Source of the DNA: Dillenia suffruticosa | Lineage: Eukaryota > Streptophyta > Magnoliopsida > Dilleniales > Dilleniaceae | Length of the DNA: 64,000 nt | Assembly: GCA_033439265.1 (NCBI GenBank) | Contig: JAVTVX010000027.1 | Location: forward strand, 4,479,001 to 4,543,000 | Reading direction: 5' to 3' | Shown here: in pieces, positions 11,865 to 23,779 of the stretch | Numbering within the stretch: the first letter of the stretch is position 1 | Layout of the letters: the number at the start of each line of letters is the position of its first letter | Position numbers and translations under genes: made by a program | The notes under the pieces: generated by a model | What the model was told of the DNA's origin: nothing | Databases searched by the model: none | The model's input: the letters and a program-made list of their open reading frames with translations, nothing else

Positions 11865-13892
11865 CGTAACCCTGTTAATGTGTTGTTATTCAATTGACAG
11901 GATAATTAGTGTAGTGAAATATGATATTAAATCTTGAATTTGACTTATAATTTAAATAATAAAAGAACTATGTTAAGAATATAGATTCGGATCATTATAA
12001 ATTTCAAACTAAAATAATTAGAATAGAATCCTAAATACCAATCATTATAATATCAAAGATTCAATCGAAACCGTCCTCTTTTCATAATCTCAAACTTGTG
12101 ACTTTGCTGTATACAAAAAGACAGAGAGCCAAAGTCTCTGAGTTAAGTATTTGAGTTTATGTTAAGTCAAACGTCAAGCTAAGCCTCTTAAGGCACAAAG
12201 CATAGTTTAAAAATTTTGGAGTCAAAAAATTTAATTTAATTTAATTTATATTTAGATAATTTTAAATTATTTTTTAAATAAAAAGCATTGACCAATCATA
12301 TTATATCATGTCAGTTAATTTAGACATATATATAAATTTTTTGATATTAATATTTTTCATTTACAAAATATTTTAAATAATTAAATTAATTAATATTTAA
12401 TTAAAATAACTTAGTCATTTTTACATGATCATATGGGGGCAGATCTTTTAGATTTCTAGAGACTTACCGATACGGTTGACTTAAAACGTAATTCATTGCA
12501 TCACTTTGGGGGCAGTCGATGTTGTCATCCATGATGCAATGCCAGGAGAATTTAAGTTTGATCCGTATAAATTTCCGATGTTCAAGATCAAGACCAGGTT
12601 GAAAGTGGAAATGAATAAAAACCCTTTTCCGTTGGCTTTCGAGGTACATAGAAAGACGTACTGTGTGAGAATGGTCTCTGGCATTCACACTAACGAGACC
12701 CCACATTTCCACCACCGCCATTGTCAACCAATCCGAGTTTTGGCTTCTCAACCACACGAAAAGTTTCTCAAACGCCCTTTCCCATCTACCAAATAAAGTT
12801 CATTCATTCAAATGCGGGCTCAGATTTTGGAAAGTCAATGTCAAAAAAAAAAACAAAGTCTCATCTTTCACAGATTACCCTAATCTACTATGCCAATCCC
12901 AACATGATTACTGATTCCAACAATTATAAGTTCAAATTAGCTTATACTAACGACAAGTTATGACTTTATCATGAGACCTTAAAAGAGAATAATTCTATTT
13001 ATATATATAATTACTGAATAAATAAAATTATTAAAATTTGAATGCTTTTTTAGAAAAGTTATACCAAAAATATGACCGCAAATTATAACATGTTATTGAG
13101 TCCTAAAGGGAGAGAGGGAGAGAGGGGGAGAGAGAGAGAAATAAAAAAAATAGAGTTACGAGGTTTTTTTTTTTTTTGGTAGTAATAGGGTTAATACTCT
13201 ATCATTTAATTTGGTGTTATTTTAAAAATCATGCATTGATTATTTCCTTCGGTCCTTTTTCTTAGTAACAGAGAAAATGAACTCAATGGAAAAACAATAG
13301 GCAAAATCAGTGGCTACGATATGAAGTCAAGTAAGGGTTACTCACGACATCATAATACCAAATTTTGATGAATTTAATGTTAAAATATTATATTTCTTTA
13401 GCTATTGATTTTTTATTTAAGTCATAAAGATAGAGAAATAATATTTAAAAGAATTAATTCTTTATATAGATTTTAAATATTTAAACTAAATTAATCAAAT
13501 AAAATTTAAATATTAATAAATAAAAACAAGAAAATAGAACGGGAAAAGACCACTATGGTTCCTCCATCCCTAGTAAACCCCTCCCCTCAAACACTTGCGT
13601 GGGGCCCAATTCTCCACTTGGTATTTTCAAGTTGTTGGACTGGGCACTCCCAACGCACCCAAAAGCCCGAAAATCATATTTTTATTCTTTTTAATTGACA
13701 AGCCATATTTTAGGGTATGGACACAAATGAGGCCGGCAAAATCTTGAAGAGATCACCTTATTACAAAAGTTACTGGTCTAAGTCTAATTTGTGGGCTACA
13801 AAAAGCACAAAAAAGAAACTTGGTTTGGATTGTTTGCAAATCTAAAAAGATCCGATCTATTTTGATATGTTATTCAATTAGATCTATAAATA

Positions 13893-14095
13893 GTAAACTT
13901 CTATAGGCATGGTACATTGATAGGATATTATATTTTTTTAATCATAAATTTCAGATTCGAATTATAAAAATAAAAAAATAAGATTTGAGAGAGCTAACCT
14001 CTCTATGGAGGGTCTCATAGTATTCAGGTCGAATTAATCGAACGAAATTCAAATATCTATCGATGATAAGTAATCCATTTGAAAAAAAAAAAAAC
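13893..14095 (+). mobile_element. tRNA-derived SINE, family 1
   Basis: It shares with the other copies a body with GAGAGCTAACCTCT, a CGAATTAATCGAACGAAATTC block and a 3' A-run. The flanks are near-identical 13-bp duplications AGATCTATAAATA (13880..13892) and AGATCTAAAAATA (14096..14108). The head is diverged and the A-box is not clear. Confidence 0.75.
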
Positions 14096-14532
14096 AGATC
14101 TAAAAATAAATTTCAATTATTTTCATAAAAATTTCTAATAATAATATGTATCATAATTGTATGATATAATTTATATATAATTAATTATATAAATCTATCT
14201 TTTTTTTATGAAATGAGACTTGAACTCGAAATCTTTTAAAGAAGAGAGAAATGATAACAATTTAGTAGTATTATATAAACCGATTTGTCGAACTAACAAA
14301 TGAAACCAAATCTATAAATAAATTTCAATCATTATCATAAAATTTTCAAATAGTAATATATATCATTAGTGTATAATATAATTTATCTATAATTATATAA
14401 ATTGATTTTTTTTTTATGCATAACAAAACTCGAATTTGAGATATCTTAAAGAAAAAATGGGACAATGTTAGTTTAAATTACTAGTTCATTTGCATTATAT
14501 GAACCGATCTCTGGAGCTAACAAAACGAAACT
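14095..14532. repeat. Diverged tandem duplication, unit about 212-226 bp
   Basis: Copy 1 (14095..14306) starts CAGATCTAAAAATAAATTTC. Copy 2 (14307..14532) starts CAAATCTATAAATAAATTTC. Both then run through the same order of landmarks: a TAATATRTATCAT block, a T-run followed by ATG, a block resembling an inverted tRNA B-box (ACTTGAACTCGAA in copy 1, ACTCGAATTTGAG in copy 2), TTATATRAACCGAT and a final CTAACAAA. They differ by many substitutions and small indels, so the duplication is old. Confidence 0.8.
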
Positions 14533-15096
14533 AAACAAAAACACACCAGGATTATATAATTAAACAGGCAATTCCTCGGGTCTAAGTATTGCTCGATTAT
14601 ATATACAAATTGAGTTAAGTCAAATCAGAATAAATCATGCCATAAATAGCTCAAGAATAATCTATCTTATTTCTGCCCTAAAGTTGGGGAATTTTTGCCT
14701 TTTTTTCTAAAAAAAACAAAAAAATTATTAATTGTTTTGCTTTTATTTATTTAGCCGCCCAAAAGATAGCCTCATCAAATGAAGATCATTTTTTCATCAA
14801 AGGAAAATTAAAACAAAATTTAGAGAAATTAACTTGAATAATCAATTCAAAACTATTTGTTGGCTCCCGAAGATATGGCAAAGACAGCTTGCATTCTTCT
14901 TTAATTTTTTTTATATATATTAAAATTAGTAGTAATAAATCAAACTAGTAGAAAGAACAGAGCGTAAGTCTCCGAGTAATTGAACATTTCCGCTCAAGCA
15001 AGGGAAGGGATATTTTCTTCATAGTTGGTATCAGATTATTTGATTAATTTATTTTGAATATCGTAAAACTTAATTTAAAGGTAGTCTCTCCCGACA

Positions 15097-15988
15097 CTCT
15101 ATTAGAAAATAGATTTTCAGTGACAGAAATTACCGACGGATTGTTTTCCGTCAATAATAGCGACGGAAATATGACGGATCACTGATAAAAATTTTACCGA
15201 CGGAATAGTGACAGATTTTTTATATATATATTTTTAATTTTTTATTTTAAGTTTTTTTAATTTTTTGTAAAACTATCATTGACGGATTACTGATTGAAAT
15301 TTTAGCAACAGATTTTTAAAATTTTTAAAATTTTTAAAATTTTAATTTTTTAATTTTTTTAATTTTTGTAAACCTATTACCAACGGATTAGCGACGAAAG
15401 AATTAGCGACGGATTACCGGAACGGAAAAATTAATGATGGATTTTTTTTTTAATTTTTTTTAAATTTTTAAATTTTTTAAATTTTTTAATTTCTTAATTT
15501 TATTTAATATAATTATTTTTTTTATTTTGTAGAAGGATAATATTATTTTATTTTTAAAATTTTTTATTTTTTTTAAGCTAAAATAAAATTATTTTATTAT
15601 TTTATAATAAATTATAATTTTATATAATTTTATTATTATTAAAAAATTATATTTTTATATTACTTTATTATTATTAAAAAATATGAGATAAAAATAATAA
15701 ATAAAAAAAAGTAATATAATTAGATATGAACTTGACTTTGTGGTTGTGTTGCTCGTGGGATTTCTCTTGTGCTTGGGTTCGAAGGTGGCTGAAGGTGTTT
15801 TTCCACAAATTAAAAGAAGTGCGTAGGCGGGCTAGTGGGTCAGCAAGGGCTCTCTGGAGCACTTTTTTTTTTTTTAGAAGTCTAAAATTAACGACAGACT
15901 GCAACGAGCCCAGTCCGTTACTGATATCTTCAAAATAGACTTTGAATGATGGATTTTTATGTCGCTAAAAGTTCATTTTCTAGTAGTA
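15097..15988. mobile_element. Non-autonomous CACTA-type transposon 1
   Basis: Terminal inverted repeats CTCTATTAGAAAAT (left) and ATTTTCTAGTAGTA (right) approximate the plant CACTACTAGAAAAT type. The 3-bp target duplication ACA is at 15094..15096 and 15989..15991. The subterminal regions carry many short motifs such as GCGACGGAT and CCGTC in both orientations, typical of CACTA subterminal arrays. No transposase is present; the internal open frame at 15726..15938 has no recognisable domain. Confidence 0.8.
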
Positions 15989-16840
15989 ACACTTGATTTT
16001 CTATTTTTAAACCATTAAATTCGAGAATTTAATTAAAAAAATTTAATATTCTATTACTGTTACAATACTCGCGGTACGTTATTTTGGAATAGCTATTTGA
16101 CAAATTATAATCATATTTCTTGTTTCTTAAAATTATAATTTAAAAAATTATGTAGGTTTTATTTTTTTAATATAAAATTTTAATTTTGTTCTTGTGTTCA
16201 AGTAAATGAGGCTTTGTATGGGCTCATATGTCGTCTCAATTTTGTTCATCTATTTGATATTTTCAAAATTATTTGAAAAGAAAAAGAGAATATCAATGGA
16301 AGGAGGATCAAATGATGGGAGATCAAAATGAGAAATCAAGAATGGGCCACCATTGAAGTGTCACCTGAGGATTAAAGTTCACACAAGAGCATAGCCCTAG
16401 CTGAAGTAGGACCCACAGAAGTATTTTCACACCCACAAATCTACGATGGAAACTTCCTACTTGCCGTCTATTCCCAAGAATGTGTTTATAATGTCCGTCG
16501 GATTTTTTTGAGTCAATTCAGCACTACTCAAAATGATTTTTCAGATTTTTCTCATAGTTTCAGGACCGTTCATTGAATAATAATAATAATTATTATAACA
16601 TCCTCTCCACATCACGAGCCTTGAATAATTATAAATTGACAAAATCCATATTTGTTAGTATTTGTCTAATTTCAAAAAAAAAAAAAAAAACAATAGCGAC
16701 AATAATTTGGATTCTTAGAGGTCCCTCCAATTAAATCATCAATTTTGATACTTTTTGGTTGAAATTTTTCATGAAGAAAACCAGAAATTTGGATTATGAT
16801 GTTTAATACTTGAAAAGAAAAAATATATATATATGTATAT

Positions 16841-17034
16841 AGTATGCTAACAATCGGATCGATTGAGTGGATAAGATTGTTTAGACCCTTAATGAGGATT
16901 CAAGTTTGATATTTAAGAACAGAACAGACTATATTGAGAAATCCTCATCCTTTGAAGGGATACCTCCAGACGAGTTAGACCGAATTAGTAGGGATAAAAT
17001 CTTAATACTGATCAGTCAGAAAAGTATTCCATAA
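16841..17034 (+). mobile_element. tRNA-derived SINE, family 1
   Basis: The head has GATTGAGTGGATAAGATTG and GAGGATTCAAGTTTG (B-box like). The body contains AGACCGAATTAGTAGGGAT. The flanks are identical ATATATGTATAT copies (16829..16840 and 17035..17046), though the low complexity of that sequence weakens the target-duplication evidence. Confidence 0.68.
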
Positions 17035-17049
17035 ATATATGTATATGAA

Positions 17050-17967
17050 TATAGTACTCACTAATTCACGGTCCATTCCCATTTAACCACGCAAACATCA
17101 AGTACTAGAGTTATCATGTATATCAATATTTATTATGAAATGTGAATTTGAAAAATAGTTGATGAAATAATTTACAAACATTAAGAAAAGAAAATTAAAG
17201 TTTAATGATAAGATCAAGTGGGATCAAAAGTGGGGGGAGAAAGGAATAATTTAGATGCAAGGAATCGGGATTGCGTCGGCGTTCAAGCAAGGATGAGATG
17301 GAAAAGTTGTGGGCCCAACAACAACTCAAACGTCATAGCAATGCATGAAACTGCACCCAAATGAAAATCGTCGGCCTTTAACTCATGCGCACAAGCCAAA
17401 ACCAATAAGACACAGAAATCAACAAAGTTCGGCACAGATGGATAGGAATCTGTCGGTCGATTAAGCATGACGAACTTTCACACCCCGTGTGCATAGAACA
17501 AATCTTTGTCAAGAAACCACCCTTACAAATATGGATTCTATCGTAGTAGTAAGTCAGATTAATCGAGATAAATTTTAAATACCGGGTGATGATCAATAAT
17601 ATCATGGGACCAAAAAAAAAACAGAGAGAGAGGGTGGAGGGATAGAGAGAGAAAGAGAGAGAGAGAGAGTTTGGTGGTGCATGCACTGACTGGTCAGTCT
17701 TGCATCACCAAAATAACTTCCCCGGCAGAATCAGGTCTGGGAGCACGTGAGTCTGGGAGCACCAACTGCTGAAGTAATGGTCATCTTTTTTGCACTTTGT
17801 TCTCCCTTAAAAATTAGTTCAAAGTAAATCGATACTTCTAATAAATTATACCTAAATCAATATTAATACATTAATATTGATTTTAACTTTTTTTTTCACA
17901 CTTCTTTTTTTTTTTTAGTGAAGACTTATTTAATTCCCTATTCTGAATTACCTTTTCAACGAGTAAA

Positions 17968-17998
<31 letters not shown>

Positions 17999-18600
17999 GA
18001 TCAAGTTGGGTCCCAAGGCCAAAAAGAAGGGGGGTATGTTGGGAGCCTGAAAATCCTTTAAAATTGTTTTTGTTACGTAGAACGTGCAATCATGTGATTT
18101 TCCCTCAACTTGCAGCCCCTCACCATTACAGGAGGCCACAGCATGGAGATCAGATCATAATCATAGATATTATGAAAGACTGAAATATTACCAATAAAAA
18201 ATGTTCCTTCTCATCTCTCCTCATATGTCACTCTCTATTTTGGTTCCTTGATTCTTCCTCCATTTCTGGTACATTTGTTTGTTGCCACCATTAGTTAACG
18301 CTTTCTAACCTTTTTTTAATAATATAAAATTATATAAAAATATGTTCCTTCTCATCTCTTCATATTATATACCATCCTCACAATCTATTTAGGATTACAA
18401 AAAGACGTAGCAATTCTTATTTTTTCATAAACTAGCCTTTGGTTTGAGTTAAATTGAACTTTTAAAAAATAAAACTCTCTTGATATTTATTTTCATTATA
18501 TATATAAGTTTCGAAACCGAAATTTTATTTAAACATATCAAGAGCAATTATTATTATTGAACTAATTGGTATAGATTTAAATTCTACTTAATGTATTTCC
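17050..18600. other. Intergenic DNA with (GA)n tracts
   Basis: No supported gene. It holds imperfect GA tracts at 17622..17670 and 17971..17998. A short block at 17521..17590 (AGATTAATCGAGATAAATTT) looks like the 3' part of a SINE body, without clear ends. Confidence 0.5.
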
Positions 18601-18621
18601 AACAAGCCAATCCACACATAA

Positions 18622-19530
18622 CATTACTAAAAAATTGTTTTTCAGCGATAGAATTTTCTGTCATTGAAGAGTATCAATAATAGAAAATTTTCGTTACTAA
18701 ATCCGTTGCTGATAAACACGTCGTTAATTTTTCTGACGGAATACTTCCGTTATTAAACATCAATTACAGATTTTTTCTGTCACTAAAAAAATTCATCACT
18801 AATTTTGGAAACCCACAAGCATGCACGTGCCCTCACGCATGCACACTCACATGTTCCGCCCGCCGACTTTCTTTAAATTTGTGAAAATAACATCCAACGC
18901 CTCCGGCAAGAATAGAACTTGTGCACAAGGAAAAATATTAAAAACACACAACTATCGGACCACAATGAGACATCTAATCTTATCCTCTTTTTTTATTTGT
19001 TATCTTTATCTCATATTTTTTAAATAATAATAAAATAATATAAAATAATAATTTATTATAAAATAATAAAATATTAACTAAAAAATAAAAATTTTTAAAA
19101 ATAAAATAATATTATTATTCTAAAAAAATAAATAAAAAGGAAAAGAAAAAGAATTATTAAATAAAAATTTTTAAAATTTTAAAAATTTTAAAAATTTAAA
19201 AAAAAATATGTCGGTAAAATTTCCATCGGTAATTCGTCGCTAATAGGTTTACAAAAATTTAATAAAATTTTAAATTAAAAAAAATTAAAAATTAAAAAAT
19301 TAAAAAAAATTAAAAAATCTTTCAGTAATCCGTCGCTAATAAGTTTATAAAAAAATTAAAAAATTTTAAAATTATAAAATTGTAAAATTATAAAAAATCC
19401 GTCGTTGATCCGTCGGTAATCTATCGATAAAATTTTCGTCGATAATTAGTCATAATTTCATCGTTATTACCAACTAAAAAAAATCGATCGGTAATTTTTT
19501 GTCAATAAAAAAATCCATTTTTTAATAATT
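18622..19530. mobile_element. Non-autonomous CACTA-type transposon 2
   Basis: The left end CATTACTAAAAAATTG and right end ATTTTTTAATAATT are degenerate CACTA-type terminal inverted repeats. The 3-bp target duplication TAA is at 18619..18621 and 19531..19533. The element is packed with GTCGCTAAT/CCGTCGGTAA-type subterminal motifs matching those in the elements at 15097 and 20307. No transposase is seen. Confidence 0.72.
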
Positions 19531-20306
19531 TAACAAATTTCAAACTGTTTTTAACCTATCAATTCAATACTTATTTTATAAATAAATTTATTTAATTAAA
19601 CTTGAATGTAGGATTATCTGATGAATTTAAGTGAAGCAAGCTAATTTCTAGGAACTGGTTGTGCATTTGGTTTTTGTTTTTATCAAAGAAAGCAACACGA
19701 GGGATGTGCTGAGAAAGGTGGTTTTGGATAAACGTGTTAAATGTTTGTTTTTTTTTTTTATTAATTCTTTCTTTTGGTCCTTTGAGGTTGTTCAAATTAA
19801 AGTTCACACTGGTGAGTGAGATCTCGTGTCTGTACTTAATTAAAAGCAATTAATTTAATCAAAACTAAATGATTGCTCAAAATCAATGTGAATCATTCTC
19901 TCTCTCTGTGACCGGACGGCAGAGAGACACGTTCTCTTGGGTTATAGTCAACAATGAACATAAAATAAGGTACAATTTGCCCTAATATACCAACTCTTCA
20001 AAGGCAATAAATATATATATTCACGGTGCCATTCACAATTTGGTGTTTTCTCTGATTCAAATAAATTCATTTGGAAATAATGTTTGTTTCACCGGCTAAA
20101 ATATCTCTCCCTCTCTGTCTTTTTAACGAAATCCATGCGGTTAATAATTCTTATTCAGATATTTTTTTTTTAAATTTAGTGATCGAATTTTTATGAACAC
20201 ATATATTTACGTGATTTTCATGATTCCTATATTAAAAAATAAAAAAAAAAGAAAATATATATCTCTCTTTTTTGCATGGGATGGACCGAGAAAATTTTAA
20301 TATCCA

Positions 20307-21595
20307 CACTATTAGAAAACAAGATTTCAATGATCAAAATATTTATCGCTGATAATAAAAATTTTGTCATTAAATAATATTACTGACAGAAAATTCTGTC
20401 GCTAAATATTATCGACAGAATACTATCCGTCGCTAAACTATCAGCGACGGATTAGTAATAAAAATTTTTCGTCGTTAAAAAATCCGTTACTGATAGAAAA
20501 CAATATGTAAAAATATCAACGACGGATTAGTGATGGAAATTTTTCATCGCTAAAAAATTTATCGTTAATCCATTGCCGATAGTAGATAATATATAAAACT
20601 ATCAGCGATGGAAATTAATTCGCCCGCACGCTAGCCCCTGCGTGCGAGCCCACCTGCCATTTTTTTTTTTTTTTTGGAGAAAATTGCCTTCACCTGGATT
20701 CAAATCTAAGGATCATGATGATTTTTAAGTTGTTATAATCACTATACCACAATCCCTTTTGTGAAATCTTTTTTTTTTATTATTATCTCACTCTCATTTT
20801 TTTTTAATATTTATCTCACTCTCACATTTTTTTCTTATCTCACTATCATTTCAATTCATTTTTTCTTTATTTTGAAGTAATTTTTTTCGTTAAATATTTT
20901 TATTGAAATTTTCAAACTGTTTAAATTCGATTTTGATTAAATTGACACTAAAAAAGAAATAAAATACTTTTTGAACCAAAAACATAAATTTGATTAATTA
21001 AAATAAAATAACAAATTATTTTTATTGATTTACCCAATAAAATAAAAAAGAAAAAGAATTACAAAATAATAAAATAAAATAAATGAAAAATAATAAAATA
21101 AAAATCCGTCGCCGATAAGTTTATATAAAATTTTTTTTCCTAAACCATATCAACGCCAGATTAGTAACGGAATTTTTCATCGCTAATCTGTCATTAAAAA
21201 TTCCGTTGTCAATAGGTTTATTATAAATTTTTTTCTCCTAAGCCACATCAGCGACGGATTAGCGATGAAATTTTTCCGTCGTTAAACCGTCGTTGATAGC
21301 AGACAATAAATATCAATAACAGATTAGCGATGAAAAATTTACGTCGCCGATAGGTTTACATAAAATTTTTTTTACCTTAAACCATTACACCGACGGATTA
21401 TGGATGAAAATATTTTCGTAACTAATTTCCATGAATGATAGATTTATATAAATTTTTTTTTACCTTAAACTATTACACCGACAGAAATATTTTTTTCGCT
21501 AATTTATGTCGCTAGTCTCTTGATAATTTGCTATTATCAACTAATTTTTTTCTTTCACTAATTTTTTATCACTGATACCCTATTTTCTTGTAGTG
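20307..21595. mobile_element. Non-autonomous CACTA-type transposon 3
   Basis: The left end is CACTATTAGAAAACA and the right end TATTTTCTTGTAGTG, a clear CACTA inverted repeat pair. The target duplication CCA is at 20304..20306 and 21596..21598. The interior holds over ten copies of motifs such as CAGCGACGGATTAGTGATGG and their complements. It is 1289 bp and the best-preserved of the three. No coding sequence was recognised, so it would need an autonomous relative elsewhere. Confidence 0.88.
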
Positions 21596-21682
21596 CCAAT
21601 ATCTAGAACTCTCTCGAACACATAAAATTAACTTTCACGCCAATAAATTAATATTATGTTAATCCGGTGACCCCTATGTAAT

Positions 21683-21686
<4 letters not shown>

Positions 21687-21717
<31 letters not shown>
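21687..21717. repeat. (TA)n microsatellite
   Basis: About 15 TA units lie 90 bp beyond the third CACTA element. Confidence 0.95.
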
Positions 21718-21719
<2 letters not shown>

Positions 21720-22126
21720 TTTGCATGGAACGGTCCAATGGATTAATTAAGATAAATTTGGAGAAAAATTTAATACCCAATATCTAGTAATTCTAGTTAG
21801 AGATTTCGAACACTTAAAATAAACTTTCACGCCAATAAATTACTATTATGTTAATCAGAATAAAACATTAAAAATTTTAGTTTAACAATTAAGACATACT
21901 TTTTTCTCGTTGAAATTTAAAACATAAAATTAAGTAGTTCTAATTAGAGATTTTGAGCCAATTAATCAGGCTCCATGATGTTACTAATATATAGTTGAAG
22001 TGCGATTGCTAACTTTTTTATGTCCAAAAACAACCTAACCCTGTTAAAAAAAAGTACCAAATTGATTTTAAAAAATTTTATTACCCAAATAATAAAAAAA
22101 TTAAAAAAAAAAACATTTCTAAAAAT

Positions 22127-22182
22127 ACAATCTTAAAATTTTTGTGCAGATTTTACAATCTTAAAATTTTTGTGCAGATTTT
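22127..22182. repeat. Exact 28-bp tandem duplication
   Basis: The unit runs from ACAATCTTAAAA to TGTGCAGATTTT. Copies at 22127..22154 and 22155..22182 are identical, implying a recent event. Confidence 0.95.
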
Positions 22183-22252
22183 CCCATGAAAGGAACCAAA
22201 CAAAGGGCAGCCTGCCTTCTCTTTCCTTTCCTTCCTCTGGGGGCAAGTAGAT

Positions 22253-22273
22253 AAAGCTTGAAACTGATTCCAC

Positions 22274-22308
<35 letters not shown>

Positions 22309-22320
22309 TGAAACTAATCC
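22253..22320. repeat. Poly(A) insertion flanked by near-direct repeats
   Basis: AAAGCTTGAAACTGATTCC (22253..22271) and AAAGCTTGAAACTAATCC (22303..22320) flank ACC plus a run of about 28 A. This looks like the footprint of a retroposed element reduced to its tail. Confidence 0.6.
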
Positions 22321-23432
22321 AAAAAGATCTGCCAATTGACAGGAATATTCCATGAAATATTCCTCCCAAAAAAAAAAAAATCTTTAACTTAGGTTACAAT
22401 TTATCATTTTTTATCCCAACATTTAAATTCTCTTAGGTTTTAAGTGTCAATTCGTAAGAGGTGATTTTTCCCATTTGACGCATCTCGAAAACCGCCACTT
22501 ATAGGAAACTTTTCATTACCATTGCAACAATTTGTTTCCGCACCAATTTTGGAATACTAGGTTACTTTCAGCGTATTACTCGGTTAACACATAGAATTAG
22601 TAAAAATTCCCTTATTTTCTTAATTTGAAAAATAAAAAAATAAATAAATTTTAAATTAATAAAAGAGAAAGAAAATAATAAAAGGGTCTGCAAAAGATGA
22701 ATGAGCGGACGGATATCATATATATATAATATAGCCTTTGGCCCGAAGTAAAGAGATGTCACCGGAAGCTTATCATGCACAAAACTTCTCGTCATTAATA
22801 TTTTTTCATTTTTTAAAATATTTTTCATTTCTAAAAGGTTTTCCAAACATTTTAATATATTAAATTAATTAATATTTATATAAATTTCTTATAATTTTTA
22901 TATTTAGACATTTTTTTCATATTGAATGAATTATTTATTTATTTAATTATAATTATATTTTTTTTATTGTTTTGTGTTGTAATTAATAATTATATTTAAT
23001 CATATTAAATTTTTATTATAAAATATGATTATTTTATTTTTTTATAAAATAATAAATATTTATATGAAAATTCTTATATTTTTATATTTACATATTTATT
23101 CATATTTTTATTTTTTATATTTTTATAAAATATTATTTTTTCGTATCTACCCGTTTTAATTTTTCCGAACATAACCGGGGAAGGGAGATTGCTTGGAACA
23201 AATAGGGGCAAAATAGTCAAATTAACTTCAGCAGAACGATTAAGAGTAAAATCTGCGTGGGTTTTTGTGAAAAATTATTTTTTAAAAGAAAAAATCCCAT
23301 GTTCCACAACCATATCAACCACGTTTGTGAACTCAATGGTACACCATATCTGACCCAAAAAATAATAATAATTACAAAAAAAATAAGAATGTTATTTTCA
23401 CTTGGAGAAAAAAATTGAATTTTCCCCACTAT

Positions 23433-23438
23433 CACGTG
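23433..23438. promoter_or_regulatory. G-box / ABRE core upstream of MAPKKK17/18-like gene
   Basis: CACGTG lies 80 bp upstream of the putative TATA box and about 340 bp upstream of the ATG. ACGTG cores bind bZIP factors of the ABF/AREB class. The Arabidopsis MAPKKK17/18 genes are strongly ABA-induced, so the site fits the family. A single site is only suggestive. Confidence 0.45.
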
Positions 23439-23517
23439 CTCTAAATATTTTATTCTCACCCACAAAAAATATGTCTCAATTTTTTATTTTTAAAATAAAA
23501 TTCAAAGAATTAGAAAC

Positions 23518-23525
23518 TATATATA
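23518..23525 (+). promoter_or_regulatory. Putative TATA box of MAPKKK17/18-like gene
   Basis: TATATATA sits in a short TA run about 255 bp upstream of the start codon. A leader of roughly 220 nt would follow. A second TATA-like TTATATAAAC at 23663..23672 is closer to the ATG and could serve instead. Confidence 0.45.
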
Positions 23526-23660
23526 GCGAGAAACCGAATCTGCGTATGCGGAACAAACCCTTCTCAATAGACTTTCAGGTCGCGTCTCCCTAGCAAACAC
23601 AGATTAGGAACAAAGAAGAGAGAGAGAGAACACTTCTGTTTCTATTTCTATTCTCTGCGT

Positions 23661-23778
23661 AGTTATATAAACAGAAGAAACAGAGTCCTGAAAGAAGTAA
23701 GGGTTTTGATCAAAATAGTTATAAAAATAGAAGAAACAGAGTTCAAAAAACAGAGGAAGTAAGGGCTTTGATCAAAAT
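23661..23778 (+). repeat. Imperfect tandem duplication in the MAPKKK leader
   Basis: Copy 1 (23661..23716) and copy 2 (23717..23778) both run AGTTATA...AGAAGAAACAGAGT...GAAGTAAGGG.TTTGATCAAAAT. The second copy leads directly into C-ATG of the kinase. The first leads into the second copy and has no ATG, so it adds leader length without adding an upstream start. Confidence 0.85.
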
Positions 23779-23779
23779 C

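Larger units (their letters stand above)
8700..15090. other. Intergenic DNA rich in SINEs and duplications
   Basis: No supported gene. It contains three SINE copies (10085..10268, 10476..10673, 13893..14095), a diverged tandem duplication (14095..14532) and (GA)n tracts at 11056..11083 and 11837..11861. A short segment at 12464..12796 is open on both strands and less AT-rich than its surroundings, but neither translation resembles a known family. Confidence 0.55.

Noticed and set aside
12464..12796. About 96 codons open on both strands
   Set aside because: Neither translation resembles a known family and there is no promoter or splice context; mutually open strands are common in short, slightly GC-richer stretches.
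15726..15938. Frame inside the first CACTA element
   Set aside because: It is short, has no transposase motif and is interrupted by the element's subterminal motifs.
20307..21595. GCGACGGATTAG motif array as a regulatory or centromeric satellite
   Set aside because: The motifs are confined within CACTA ends with 3-bp target duplications, so they are subterminal transposon repeats.
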